Source of the DNA: Devosia rhizoryzae
GTDB taxonomy: Bacteria; Pseudomonadota; Alphaproteobacteria; Rhizobiales; Devosiaceae
Length of the DNA stretch: 64,000 nt
Direction of reading: 5' to 3'
NCBI RefSeq assembly: GCF_016698665.1
Contig: NZ_CP068046.1
Coordinates: forward strand, 558,001-622,000
Below, in pieces: positions 46,452 through 54,757 of this stretch (position 1 is its first letter; the number at the start of each line of letters is the position of its first letter). The notes under the pieces were generated by a model. It was not told the origin of the DNA and made no database searches. It was given only the letters and a program-made list of their open reading frames with translations. Position numbers and translations under genes: made by a program.

Positions 46452-47110
46452 AGATATTGGTTGGCGAAGACGATGACCGCATTGCCGAGGTTCTGCACAG
46501 CGCGTTGAGCCGATCGGGCTTTGAAGTGCATCGGGAATCCGATGGCGAGGCGGTCTGGTTTCGCGCCGACAGCGAGAGTTTCGACGCCATCATCCTTGAT
46601 CTGGGCCTTCCGCAGATGGACGGCCTTACTGTGTTGAAGCGCTGGCGGCGCGGTGGATTGCAGACGCCGGTGTTGATCCTGACCGCCCGTGGGCAATGGG
46701 AAGAGCGCGTGGAGGGCATCGAAGCGGGCGCTGATGACTATGTGGTCAAGCCGTTCCATGCGCTCGAGATCGTCGCCCGTATGAGGGCGCTTATCCGGCG
46801 GTCGAGCGGCATAGCCAGTTCCAAGGTCGTTTTCGGCAAGTACGAGCTCGATATGCGCACCATGCAGGTGACAAGCGACGGCATCCCCATGGACCTGACG
46901 CCCCAGGAATACCGATTGATCGCCTACCTCCTGCACAATAGGGGACGCGTGGTTTCACAGCTGGAAATCACCGAGCACATCTACCGGCAGGACTTCGAAC
47001 GCGATTCCAATGCGGTCGAGGTGCTGGTGGCACGGCTGCGCAAGCGGCTGGGGCATGACGTGGTCAAGACGCGGCGGGGCTTCGGCTATACTTTGGGCGA
47101 CGCGTATTGA
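46448..47110 (+). CDS. OmpR-family response regulator
   Basis: The 220-residue regulator starts at TTG, overlapping the upstream stop (TTGA). Acidic pocket EDD (residues 7-9), phospho-acceptor Asp51 (AIILDLGLPQMDG) and Lys in VVKPFHALEIVARMRALIRR are present. The winged helix ends with EVLVARLRKRLGHDVVKTRRGFGYTL. Closest in style to PhoP/QseB regulators. Its stop overlaps the start of the kinase gene. Confidence 0.92.
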   Translation: MKILVGEDDDRIAEVLHSALSRSGFEVHRESDGEAVWFRADSESFDAIILDLGLPQMDGLTVLKRWRRGGLQTPVLILTARGQWEERVEGIEAGADDYVVKPFHALEIVARMRALIRRSSGIASSKVVFGKYELDMRTMQVTSDGIPMDLTPQEYRLIAYLLHNRGRVVSQLEITEHIYRQDFERDSNAVEVLVARLRKRLGHDVVKTRRGFGYTLGDAY

Positions 47111-48444
47111 ACCGGCAATCGCTTGGCCTGCGCTTGATGGGCCTTGCCGCTTCCATGGTGGTTTTTTCCCTGGTATTTGCGGGCTTTATCCTGCACGCGC
47201 TGTTTGTGTCCAATCTGGAACGGAGCGTTCAGGGGGACCTCGAAGCAGCGTTGACGCGTATCGTAGCGCTGATCGATCCGGCCGCCGCTCAACCCTCGAT
47301 CCGCTTACCTCTGCCCGATCCGCGCTATGACACGCCGCTGGGCGGACGCTATTGGCAGATTGAGGATACCGACAGCGGCGCCATTGCCCGTTCGCGCTCC
47401 TTGTTCGATCAGGAACTGGGTGGCGAACCCGTCAGCGAGACGGGCACCTTTCACTTTTCCAATGATAGCAATCTGCACCTGATCATGATCCGCCGGCCGA
47501 TCGAGGTGGGCAACCGGCATTTCGAGGTTACGGTGGGCGAGAACCACGAGCCGATCCACGAGGCCGGGATGCGTTTCGCCTGGGATATCGCGCGGCTCTT
47601 CAGCCTCTTGGGACTGGTCATTCTCGGCATTGCCTGGGTGCAGTTGCGGCTCGGGCTTCGTCCGCTCGACCGGCTGCGCAGCTCGGTCGATGAGGTGCGG
47701 CGCGGCGATGTCGATGCGCTGACGGGAGCCTTTCCGAGCGAAATCCAGCCGCTTGTGGATGAGGTCAATGCGCTTCTGGCGGAACGGCAATCGCTGGCGG
47801 AGCGCGGACGGCGGCGCGCTGCCGATCTGGCGCATGGGCTCAAGACGCCGCTTGCCGCTTTGCATGGCGTGGCCATGCGGCTGCGGGACCGGGGGGATGA
47901 AGACGATGCCGTCGTGCTCGACGATCTGGCGCAAGAAATGTCGAGCCGGGTCGACTATCAGATGCGTCTGGCGGCGCTGCGGTCAAGATCGCGGGAGCAC
48001 CGGGAGAGCAGCTCGCTCAACACGGCGGTGCTGCGCACCATGACAGTTCTTCGCAAGACCGGTCGCGGCGAGATGCTGCACTGGAAGGCCGAGCTTGGCG
48101 AGGAGGTCAATGTCGATATTCATCGCCAGGATCTTCTGGAGCTAATCGGCGTGACGCTCGAAAACGGGGCAAAATGGGCGCGCACCACGGTGGCGGTGCA
48201 GAGCTCAAAACAGGACGGGATGGCGCTGATCACGGTGGGCGATGACGGGCCGGGGATCGAGCCTGAGCATATGCAAAAACTGGGGAGCCGCGGCTTGCGG
48301 CACGACGAGAGCGTGCCGGGAACCGGGCTGGGCCTGGCGATCGCCAAGGAGATCCTGGAGCTCAATCGCGGCACGATCGGCTATGCCGTCGCGCCGCTCG
48401 GGGGATTGCTGGTGGAAATTCGCTTGCCGCTCGCACTTAGCTGA
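47107..48444 (+). CDS. Membrane sensor histidine kinase
   Basis: The 445-residue kinase (TTG start overlapping the regulator stop) has membrane helices at about 11-33 and 162-180 around a periplasmic domain of about 125 residues with YWQIEDTDSG and RHFEVTVGENHEPI. A HAMP-like linker leads to the H-box with His243 (ADLAHGLKTPLAAL), and an ATPase domain has DDGPGIEPEHMQKL and GTGLGLAIAKEIL. The architecture matches PhoQ/FeuQ-like kinases of alphaproteobacteria. The signal is unknown. Confidence 0.92.
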   Translation: MNRQSLGLRLMGLAASMVVFSLVFAGFILHALFVSNLERSVQGDLEAALTRIVALIDPAAAQPSIRLPLPDPRYDTPLGGRYWQIEDTDSGAIARSRSLFDQELGGEPVSETGTFHFSNDSNLHLIMIRRPIEVGNRHFEVTVGENHEPIHEAGMRFAWDIARLFSLLGLVILGIAWVQLRLGLRPLDRLRSSVDEVRRGDVDALTGAFPSEIQPLVDEVNALLAERQSLAERGRRRAADLAHGLKTPLAALHGVAMRLRDRGDEDDAVVLDDLAQEMSSRVDYQMRLAALRSRSREHRESSSLNTAVLRTMTVLRKTGRGEMLHWKAELGEEVNVDIHRQDLLELIGVTLENGAKWARTTVAVQSSKQDGMALITVGDDGPGIEPEHMQKLGSRGLRHDESVPGTGLGLAIAKEILELNRGTIGYAVAPLGGLLVEIRLPLALS

Positions 48445-48556
48445 GGCGGGGCTCGGAGCTTTGCTGAGCGGCTTCCTGGCCCATCGAGATTGCAAGATAA
48501 AGGCCGCCTGCGAGAAAGACGACTGCTGCACCGATCATTGCTGCCAAAGCGATCAT
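48437..48556 (-). CDS. Small membrane protein (39 aa), antisense-overlapping the kinase end
   Basis: A 39-codon frame starts at ATG behind AGGAG and ends TAA, overlapping the last eight bases of the kinase gene on the other strand. It encodes a single helix (MIALAAMIGAAVVFLAGGLY, continuing LAISMG) and a short polar tail with QEAAQQSSEPRLS. The ribosome binding site and the membrane helix make it credible, but there is no homology evidence. Confidence 0.5.
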   Translation of the reverse strand: MIALAAMIGAAVVFLAGGLYLAISMGQEAAQQSSEPRLS

Positions 48557-48748
48557 GGAACTTCTCCTGTTTGTTTGACAACTGTCGGGCCGCAGCAAGG
48601 TTCCAATATAGATTTTAGTAATGAAGCTTACAAGATCATTACATCACGTGTAATCCGAAGATAATACTGTAGTTTGTCAATATTCACGCGGAACTCACAT
48701 CCGCCATGAGTGTTTTTGTGTCATCGCTTCAAACTTTGCGAGGACAAA

Positions 48749-49192
48749 ATGAAAACCACTATTGCAACTGCTATAGCCGTCACGCTGCTGAGCCTCTCGT
48801 CGGCACATGGTCAGATCATCAAGGGTGATACGAGCGCCAACGCTGCTGCCGGTGGCGCGGCTGGTGGCGCAACAGGCGCCGTGGTCGGCGGACTGGTGTT
48901 CGGGCCGATCGGCGCGGTAATCGGTGGCTTTACCGGCGCTGCGATCGGTGCTGCGGGTGGCGTGGAGGCGACCTCGGTCGACTATGTGCGTCTTAACCCC
49001 ACCGAGCCCGTGGTGATCCAGGGTGATCTCGACGTCGGCTATGCCGTGCCGGAGGAGGTCGAACTCCACGTGATCGAAGGCGACGACAAGTACGGTTATT
49101 TTTACACCAATGATCGCGCCTATTTCGTCGATCTTAGCAACCGCACGGTGGTCTACTCACCCGGCATCGTGGTTGCCGCCGAAGCGAACTGA
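48749..49192 (+). CDS. Exported glycine-zipper, DUF1236-like protein
   Basis: The 147-residue protein starts MKTTIATAIAVTLLSLSSAHGQ (signal peptide) after GAGGACAA. A glycine-zipper segment (AAGGAAGGATGAVVGGLVFGPIGAVIGG) could insert in membranes. The C-terminal part (VPEEVELHVIEGDDKYGYFYTNDRAYFVD, then NRTVVYS) resembles DUF1236 modules common in Hyphomicrobiales. Function unknown. A terminator follows. Confidence 0.8.
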   Translation: MKTTIATAIAVTLLSLSSAHGQIIKGDTSANAAAGGAAGGATGAVVGGLVFGPIGAVIGGFTGAAIGAAGGVEATSVDYVRLNPTEPVVIQGDLDVGYAVPEEVELHVIEGDDKYGYFYTNDRAYFVDLSNRTVVYSPGIVVAAEAN

Positions 49193-49215
49193 TCTGACGC
49201 TGCGGCGTTAGCACA

Positions 49216-49245
49216 CGGGCGTCCGCTAAAGCGGGCGCCCGTTTT
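49216..49245 (+). terminator. Terminator after the DUF1236-like gene
   Basis: CGGGCGTCCGC and GCGGGCGCCCG form an 11-base stem with one mismatch, followed by TTTTG. Confidence 0.8.
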
Positions 49246-49359
49246 GTCGTGCGTTGGGCCGCAAATCTTTGGTGCTGCAGATAATCTTATCGGCACCAGC
49301 CCGAAAGTCTAAGGTCCGGAGGGCGATTGCGGGTTGGTTGGACACGGCATTGCCACTAG

Positions 49360-49371
49360 TGTGAGCTCACA
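49360..49371. promoter_or_regulatory. Palindrome TGTGAGCTCACA upstream of the SMP-30 gene
   Basis: A perfect 12-base palindrome ends 18 bases before the ATG, just before the GGAGGAAG ribosome binding site. Its position in the 5' leader would suit a repressor operator. No second copy was noticed in the island. Confidence 0.4.
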
Positions 49372-49389
49372 TACAAGCAGGAGGAAGCG

Positions 49390-50346
49390 ATGAGCGTTCT
49401 GAAGATTGGTGTTGCGGCGGGCGCCTTTGCGCTGTTGACCGCGTCGGCAATGGCACAGCAGGCAGCGGCTCCGGCAGCCGAGGCTGAGGCGCCAAAGCCA
49501 TTTGCGGCGGGCGAGCCGCTGTCCGCGACCAATGAAGCGGGCGAGGTTCAAACCCCTAGCGACAATGTCAGGGTTTTCGGCAGCTTCAACTTCACCGAGA
49601 GCTGCACCTTTGATCCCGATCGGGGACTGATCCTGGCCATGAATGCCGGAGCGCCGCAGGACGCGATCGAGAACGACGGTTTCGTTTCCTTGATCAATCC
49701 CGACGGGACGGTGCACACGGCAAAATGGATCGGCGCTACGCGCGATGGCCTGACACTCAACCATCCCTTGGGCAGCGCGATCGGCAATGGCACGCTTTAT
49801 GCGGCTGACATGGACACGGTGCGCATGTTTGATCTTGCGACCGGCGAGCCATCGGGGGAAGTTCAGATCCCTGAAGCTAACCTCCTCAACGGTATCGCAG
49901 CGACCGATGACGGTACGGTCTACGTCACCAATACCCGCGATCCGCAGCGCCTCTACAAGATCACGCCGGAAGGCGAGGCTTCGGTTCTCGTCGAGGGCGG
50001 TCCGCTGATGGCGCCCAACGGTGTTGCGATCGACGGTGACGGAAACGTCGTCGTGGTCAATATCGGCAATAACGAAGTGCTGACCTTTAGCCCTGAGGGC
50101 GAGTTGCTCAACACCGAGAATGCTGTCGAGAGCGGCAATGACGGGCTCGTCATCCTTGAAGACGGCACGAAATATGTGAGTAGCGTCCGCTTCGGCAGCA
50201 TTTCGCGCATAGCACCCGGTGAAGAGGCGGAGATCATCGCTTCGGGCATCCCGAGCGCGGCCTCGATCTGCTACGACCCGACCGAAAACCAGATCATCGT
50301 GCCGATGAATCCCAACAATGCGTTGGCTTTCGTGTCACTCGACTAA
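49390..50346 (+). CDS. Periplasmic SMP-30/gluconolactonase-like propeller protein
   Basis: The 318-residue protein has a signal peptide (MSVLKIGVAAGAFALLTASAMAQ), an Ala/Glu-rich spacer and a six-bladed-type propeller: CTFDPDRGLILAMN, NGIAATDDGTVYVTNT, APNGVAIDGDGNVVVVNIG, ASICYDPTENQIIVP. This matches SMP-30/gluconolactonase/LRE proteins. It opens the PQQ island on the same strand as the transport genes, so it may hydrolyse a lactone formed by periplasmic oxidation. That is inference. Confidence 0.8.
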   Translation: MSVLKIGVAAGAFALLTASAMAQQAAAPAAEAEAPKPFAAGEPLSATNEAGEVQTPSDNVRVFGSFNFTESCTFDPDRGLILAMNAGAPQDAIENDGFVSLINPDGTVHTAKWIGATRDGLTLNHPLGSAIGNGTLYAADMDTVRMFDLATGEPSGEVQIPEANLLNGIAATDDGTVYVTNTRDPQRLYKITPEGEASVLVEGGPLMAPNGVAIDGDGNVVVVNIGNNEVLTFSPEGELLNTENAVESGNDGLVILEDGTKYVSSVRFGSISRIAPGEEAEIIASGIPSAASICYDPTENQIIVPMNPNNALAFVSLD

Positions 50347-50360
50347 GAGCAATCCTGGCG

Positions 50361-50388
50361 GGGCGGTCGATCGATCGCCCTCCATTTT
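50361..50388 (+). terminator. Weak possible terminator after the SMP-30 gene
   Basis: GGGCG and CGCCC enclose a GTCGATCGAT centre, followed by TCCATTTT. The stem is short, so read-through into the next gene is likely. Confidence 0.35.
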
Positions 50389-50489
50389 CCCACAGTGGAT
50401 TACGAGTTGACCGCCGCCGCCATAGCGGAGAGTATCGGGCAACAAAAAATTTGACGCTGCTCAACCAGTTGCAGCGCGTGGGAGGTTTC

Positions 50490-51752
50490 ATGATCAGCGC
50501 AAGGTGGCACGCCTGCGTCTTGCCGGTCGCCATGTGGGCTTTGGCAATGCCGGTGGCAAGCCAGGAACCAGCCCAGCAAGCCGTGCGCATCGGCGTCATT
50601 CTTCCCCAAACCATAGCAGACCCGCTGCAAACGGCCGTCATCGAAGCTGCTGCTGCAGGCATTGCGATGGCTGAGGAAGAATTCAGCTTCAATGCCGAGA
50701 TGTTCGGCACCGAGTTCGCCGTCACGACGATCCGCTCCGATGACGTTGTTGCCGCTGCAGACCAGTTGGTCGCCGAAGACCATGTGCTTGCCGTGATTGG
50801 CGGATATGGCACGGCCGAAGCGACCGCACTCAGCCAATGGGCGGGCGGGGCAGGGGTGCCCTTCATCAATGTCGGGGCGGAGAGCGACACGCTCCGGAAC
50901 GAGCTTTGTGGACCGAGCACGTTCCACGTTGCGCCCAGTGCGGCGATGTATCTGGACGCGATGGCCGGATGGTATGTCCGCGCTGGGTTCCGGCGCTGGT
51001 ATGTGGTTCAGGCAGACGATGCGGAAAGCGCGTCGCAGCATGAGCGGATGTTGTGGACGCTGGATCAGCGCTTTTTTGGCGCCGAGGAAGTCGGCAGTGC
51101 CGTGGTGGCGCCCGGCGCGGGACTTTCCGAAGACACCATTGCACAAATTCGTGACAGCAATGCGGATCTTGTGCTTCTTCTTACCGGTGCCAATGACCAG
51201 CTTGCTGCGGTTTCGGCGCTGAGCGCTGCGGGGCTGGAAGCCAATGTGGCTGGCTTTCCCTATGCGGAGACACAAACCCGGCAGTTCTTTGCGGCACTCG
51301 AGGGCGCGACGGAAAAGCTGGGATCGAACTTCCGCGCCACTGCATGGGAAGCGACGCTTGATGCCTATGGCGCGCGCGAGCTCAATGCGCGTTTTCGCGA
51401 TCTGACCGGCGAGCCGATGGAGCCGAGTGCCTGGGCTGCCTACCAGGCCATCAAGCTTATCTATGAGGCGGCATTCTTTAGCGGCGGCAGCGATGTCGCC
51501 TCCGTTGTCGCCTATCTCAACGATCCGTCCAGCGTCTTTGACGTCTGGAAAGGGATCGGCACCAGTTTCCGCCCGTGGGATCGCCAGCTCAGGCAACCGG
51601 TTTATCTCGTCGAGATCAACAGCGCGGCCGAAGACGCTTTTAGCTCGGCATTCCTGGTGGGTGAGTTGCCAGCCATCTACATGCCGGGCACCGACCCGCT
51701 CGAGCGGCTCGACCAGCTGGGGGACCTGGCTGATCGCAGCACATGCCAGTGA
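50490..51752 (+). CDS. ABC-type substrate-binding protein of the PQQ alcohol dehydrogenase system
   Basis: The 420-residue periplasmic protein starts MISARWHACVLPVAMWALAMPVASQ behind GGAGG. It has the Leu/Ile/Val-type binding-protein fold (VRIGVILPQTIADPLQTAVIEAA; AVIGGYGTAEATALSQWAGGAGVPFINVGAESD). The stretch SFRPWDRQLRQP near the end is shared with the protein at 60105-61400, its paralogue. Proteins of this type accompany PQQ alcohol dehydrogenases and PedABC-like ABC systems. The ligand is unknown. Confidence 0.85.
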   Translation: MISARWHACVLPVAMWALAMPVASQEPAQQAVRIGVILPQTIADPLQTAVIEAAAAGIAMAEEEFSFNAEMFGTEFAVTTIRSDDVVAAADQLVAEDHVLAVIGGYGTAEATALSQWAGGAGVPFINVGAESDTLRNELCGPSTFHVAPSAAMYLDAMAGWYVRAGFRRWYVVQADDAESASQHERMLWTLDQRFFGAEEVGSAVVAPGAGLSEDTIAQIRDSNADLVLLLTGANDQLAAVSALSAAGLEANVAGFPYAETQTRQFFAALEGATEKLGSNFRATAWEATLDAYGARELNARFRDLTGEPMEPSAWAAYQAIKLIYEAAFFSGGSDVASVVAYLNDPSSVFDVWKGIGTSFRPWDRQLRQPVYLVEINSAAEDAFSSAFLVGELPAIYMPGTDPLERLDQLGDLADRSTCQ

Positions 51753-51784
51753 TTTTTTGACGCAAGAACATTTGAGGAGGATCA

Positions 51785-52825
51785 ATGATCAGCAACAGAT
51801 CGATTTGGAGCCTGGGGAGAACGGTTTCCGCTCTCGCCCTCTTGGCTGCGTTCACGACAATGCCTGCGCTTTCCCAGGAGGAGAACGAGCGCATCTATGT
51901 GGCGAATGAATATAATGCTGATATTTCGGTTATCGACAGTGCCACGGATGAACTGATCGCAACCATCCCGATTTCGGAACGTCCCGGCGAGGTGCGGCCC
52001 CGCGGCATGAATGTGAGCCCGGATGGCCGCATCATCTATATCTCGGTGAGCGACTTCAATCCGACGCTGGAAGCCAGCGAAGACAAGATTGTGGCCATCG
52101 ACGTTTCCACCAATGAGGTCCTGAAAGAATTCCGCGCCGGCGGCAATCCGGAGCGGCTCGATATCACGCCCGATGGCACGCAAATCTGGGCATCGCTAGA
52201 GGCGACCGCCCAAGGCGCTGGCTACAACGTCGAAACCGGCAGGCAGATCGCAACCGTTCGCGTCGGGGTCGAAGCCGAAGGCGTCGCTATCAGCCCCGAT
52301 GCCAAGTGGGTTTATGTGACAGCCGAGGCAACGCACACGGTCACCGTGATCGACCGGGAAGCGGGCAAGGCGCTCAAGCATATCATCGTTGGTAACCGGC
52401 CGCGCGTCGTCGAGTTCTCGCCCGACGGAACCAGAGCCTATGTCACCGCGGAAATCGGTGGCTCCGTTAGCGTGATCGATACGAGCACCCATACGGTGAT
52501 CGACACGATCGATCTTGGTCTAGATTCCCGGCCGGTGGAAATTGCCGTCTCCCCCGATGGCGCACGCCTTTTCGTCGCCGGTGGCGGCACGAGTGCGGTT
52601 TATGTGATCGACACGGCCACCAACACCGTGACTGACACGATCCGCGAACAGATGGGCCGGCGCCCCTGGGGCATCACGATCAACCAGGCGGGTACGCGCG
52701 TTTATACGGCGAACGGTCTTTCCGACAGCGTGTCGGTGATCGACACCGACTGTCTTTGTGTGATCGACAATATTGCCGTGGGCCGCGGCGCCCACTCCGT
52801 GCAGGTGGGGAGGGCGCCCGAATGA
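51785..52825 (+). CDS. YVTN-type beta-propeller protein of the PQQ catabolism system
   Basis: The 346-residue exported protein (signal: LGRTVSALALLAAFTTMPALSQ) consists of repeated units of the form V-I-D-T-x-T-N/H-T-V-x-D-T-I and SPDG (GMNVSPDGRIIYISVSD, VEFSPDGTRAYVTAE, IAVSPDGARLFVAGG), a seven-bladed propeller. It matches the beta-propeller family that accompanies PQQ-dependent alcohol catabolism. Its stop overlaps the start of the next gene (ATGA). Confidence 0.88.
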   Translation: MISNRSIWSLGRTVSALALLAAFTTMPALSQEENERIYVANEYNADISVIDSATDELIATIPISERPGEVRPRGMNVSPDGRIIYISVSDFNPTLEASEDKIVAIDVSTNEVLKEFRAGGNPERLDITPDGTQIWASLEATAQGAGYNVETGRQIATVRVGVEAEGVAISPDAKWVYVTAEATHTVTVIDREAGKALKHIIVGNRPRVVEFSPDGTRAYVTAEIGGSVSVIDTSTHTVIDTIDLGLDSRPVEIAVSPDGARLFVAGGGTSAVYVIDTATNTVTDTIREQMGRRPWGITINQAGTRVYTANGLSDSVSVIDTDCLCVIDNIAVGRGAHSVQVGRAPE

Positions 52826-53937
52826 AGTGCTCCCTCTTCAATACGGCTCTTCTTGGTGCCATCAGCAGCATAGCTCTCATCGCTTCTCCTGTGCTGGCGC
52901 AGTACCAGAACAAACCGTTTATCGACGGCACCGTGCAACAGAGCCAAGCGCGAGCTTTCGAGCTGGCTGGCCTGCGGCTCGACATTGCTGAAGCGCTGCA
53001 AGGTGAAACCGACGACGAGTTCATCGAGCAGATCGAAGGGCTCGAAGGTGACTTTGCGCGTTTCGGCGGAACCCTTGCGACGGCGAATGCCGAACTGGCC
53101 GAGGAGCTCGATGCAGCTTTCGAGGCTGTGGTTCCAACTGTTCAATCGGGCTCCGATGCGAAGGCCGATATCGATGAGGCCAGAACCCTCCTGGCCGATG
53201 CCTATGCGACGGTGATCGCCCCCGACGTGCAAGCGACGCCGGCGTTCAAGGCCGCAGTTCTTGCCGACCTCCTGCTTGGCGAGCCTGGCGTCGCCGAGGG
53301 CTATGAAGAGGCGGGGGAAGAGCCCTATGCCTTTTCGCTTGGCTGGGCGGCACTGGCGCGGGCCAACGTGCTTTGGGACGAGATTTCAGCTGACGCGGAC
53401 ACCGCGCCCAAGGCCGACGGCGACGAGATGCTGGCGTTCATCGGGACGCTTTATCCAAGCGCCGAGCCACCGGAACAGTTCACCGGCAATCCGGAAGAGG
53501 CTGAGGCTCCGGCTCAGCGCCTGGTTGGCATTATCGAGACCATGGTCGATGCCGATCTTTATCCCGGCCGTGACCAGGCGAGCCTTGCAACCCATCTGGC
53601 GAGCCTCACCGGTCCAGCCTGTCAGGCCTATGCCGCCGGCAACGATGCTGTTGCAGACGAAACGATCTATGCGGTGCAGGGCCACTACGCCGATCATCTT
53701 GGGGAACTGACCAATCTCTTTGATCCCGAGCTTCATGAGCGGGTGCAAAGCTTGTTCGGCAGCATGGTTCAGGTCGAGGACGACGACGAGGAAGCCGAAG
53801 GCGACGAGGCAGATGTCAGTGCCGATGCCCAGGATGATGAAGCCGAAGACGAAGCGGTGGAACCTGGCTCTGCCGCTGACAGTTGCACGGAGCTGACCGA
53901 GGCCCTTGGCCAGGTAAGGAGCGTCCTTGGCGGCTGA
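52822..53937 (+). CDS. Unknown periplasmic protein of the PQQ island
   Basis: The 371-residue protein starts at the ATG overlapping the propeller gene and has a signal peptide (MKCSLFNTALLGAISSIALIASPVLAQ). The mature part is largely helical and acidic. Two cysteines lie in GPACQAYAAGNDAVADE and AADSCTELTEAL, and an acidic stretch (VEDDDEEAEGDEADVSADAQ) precedes the C-terminus. I recognise no family. Its place between propeller and ABC ATPase genes, coupled on both sides (the ATPase start lies inside its 3' end), makes it part of the same machine. Confidence 0.8.
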   Translation: MKCSLFNTALLGAISSIALIASPVLAQYQNKPFIDGTVQQSQARAFELAGLRLDIAEALQGETDDEFIEQIEGLEGDFARFGGTLATANAELAEELDAAFEAVVPTVQSGSDAKADIDEARTLLADAYATVIAPDVQATPAFKAAVLADLLLGEPGVAEGYEEAGEEPYAFSLGWAALARANVLWDEISADADTAPKADGDEMLAFIGTLYPSAEPPEQFTGNPEEAEAPAQRLVGIIETMVDADLYPGRDQASLATHLASLTGPACQAYAAGNDAVADETIYAVQGHYADHLGELTNLFDPELHERVQSLFGSMVQVEDDDEEAEGDEADVSADAQDDEAEDEAVEPGSAADSCTELTEALGQVRSVLGG

Positions 53938-54757
53938 ACCCACAAATGCTGCGGTGCCGGCGATCGAAGCGATCGAGCTTCGGCGCAGCTATGGCACCGT
54001 GTCAGCGGTCAACGACATCAGCTTTTCGGTACGGCAGGGGGAATTCTTTGCCGTACTGGGGCCCAATGGCGCTGGCAAATCGACACTGATGCATATGCTG
54101 ACAACGGTGACAGAGCCGTCTGGCGGCACCGCCAAAGTGCTGGGTTTCAACGTGGCCACGCAGCAGGGCGAGGTGCGCAAGCTTCTCGGCATGGTGTTTC
54201 AGGACACAGCGCTCGACGAGCGGATGACGGCGGGGGAAAACCTCCATATCCATGCCGTGCTCTATGGCATTGCCCGGCAGGAGCGGGCGGAGGCCGTCAA
54301 TCGCGCACTGGCCTGGGCCGAGCTTGAAGACGTGGACAAGCGTCTGGTCCGCACATTTTCCGGAGGTATGAAGCGGCGCCTGGAACTGGCGCGGGCGCTG
54401 ATGCACCGCCCGCGCGTGCTGTTTCTGGATGAACCAACCATCGGGCTCGATCCGCAAGGACGTCGTCACCTTTGGGACCGGATCGCTTCTATTCGCGATG
54501 AAGGCGTGACCGTTCTGATGACGACGCACAACCTCAACGAGGCCAATGCATGTGATCGCGTGGCCATCGTCGACAATGGTAAGCTCGTGGCGCTGGACAC
54601 GCCGGCGGCCCTGATCGAGGCCCATACGCCAGGCGTTGGGGCGACGCTTGAAGACGCCTTCCTGGCGCTGACCGGCCGGAGCTTGCGCGACCAGGGCGCT
54701 TCGGGGCGCGATCAATTGCTGAGCTTCAGCAAGCGCGGTGGGGAATTGACACGATGA
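53927..54757 (+). CDS. ABC transporter ATPase of the PQQ alcohol dehydrogenase system
   Basis: The 276-residue ATPase begins at TTG, which has AGGAG five bases upstream inside the preceding gene; the genes overlap by 11 bases. Walker A is LGPNGAGKST, the signature TFSGGMKRRLELARAL, Walker B VLFLDEPTIGLD, and the switch His is in TTHNLNEA. The closest known type is the ATP-binding subunit of PQQ alcohol dehydrogenase-linked systems, which belongs to the ABC-2 exporter group. The permease gene overlaps its end by four bases. Confidence 0.92.
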   Translation: MAAEPTNAAVPAIEAIELRRSYGTVSAVNDISFSVRQGEFFAVLGPNGAGKSTLMHMLTTVTEPSGGTAKVLGFNVATQQGEVRKLLGMVFQDTALDERMTAGENLHIHAVLYGIARQERAEAVNRALAWAELEDVDKRLVRTFSGGMKRRLELARALMHRPRVLFLDEPTIGLDPQGRRHLWDRIASIRDEGVTVLMTTHNLNEANACDRVAIVDNGKLVALDTPAALIEAHTPGVGATLEDAFLALTGRSLRDQGASGRDQLLSFSKRGGELTR

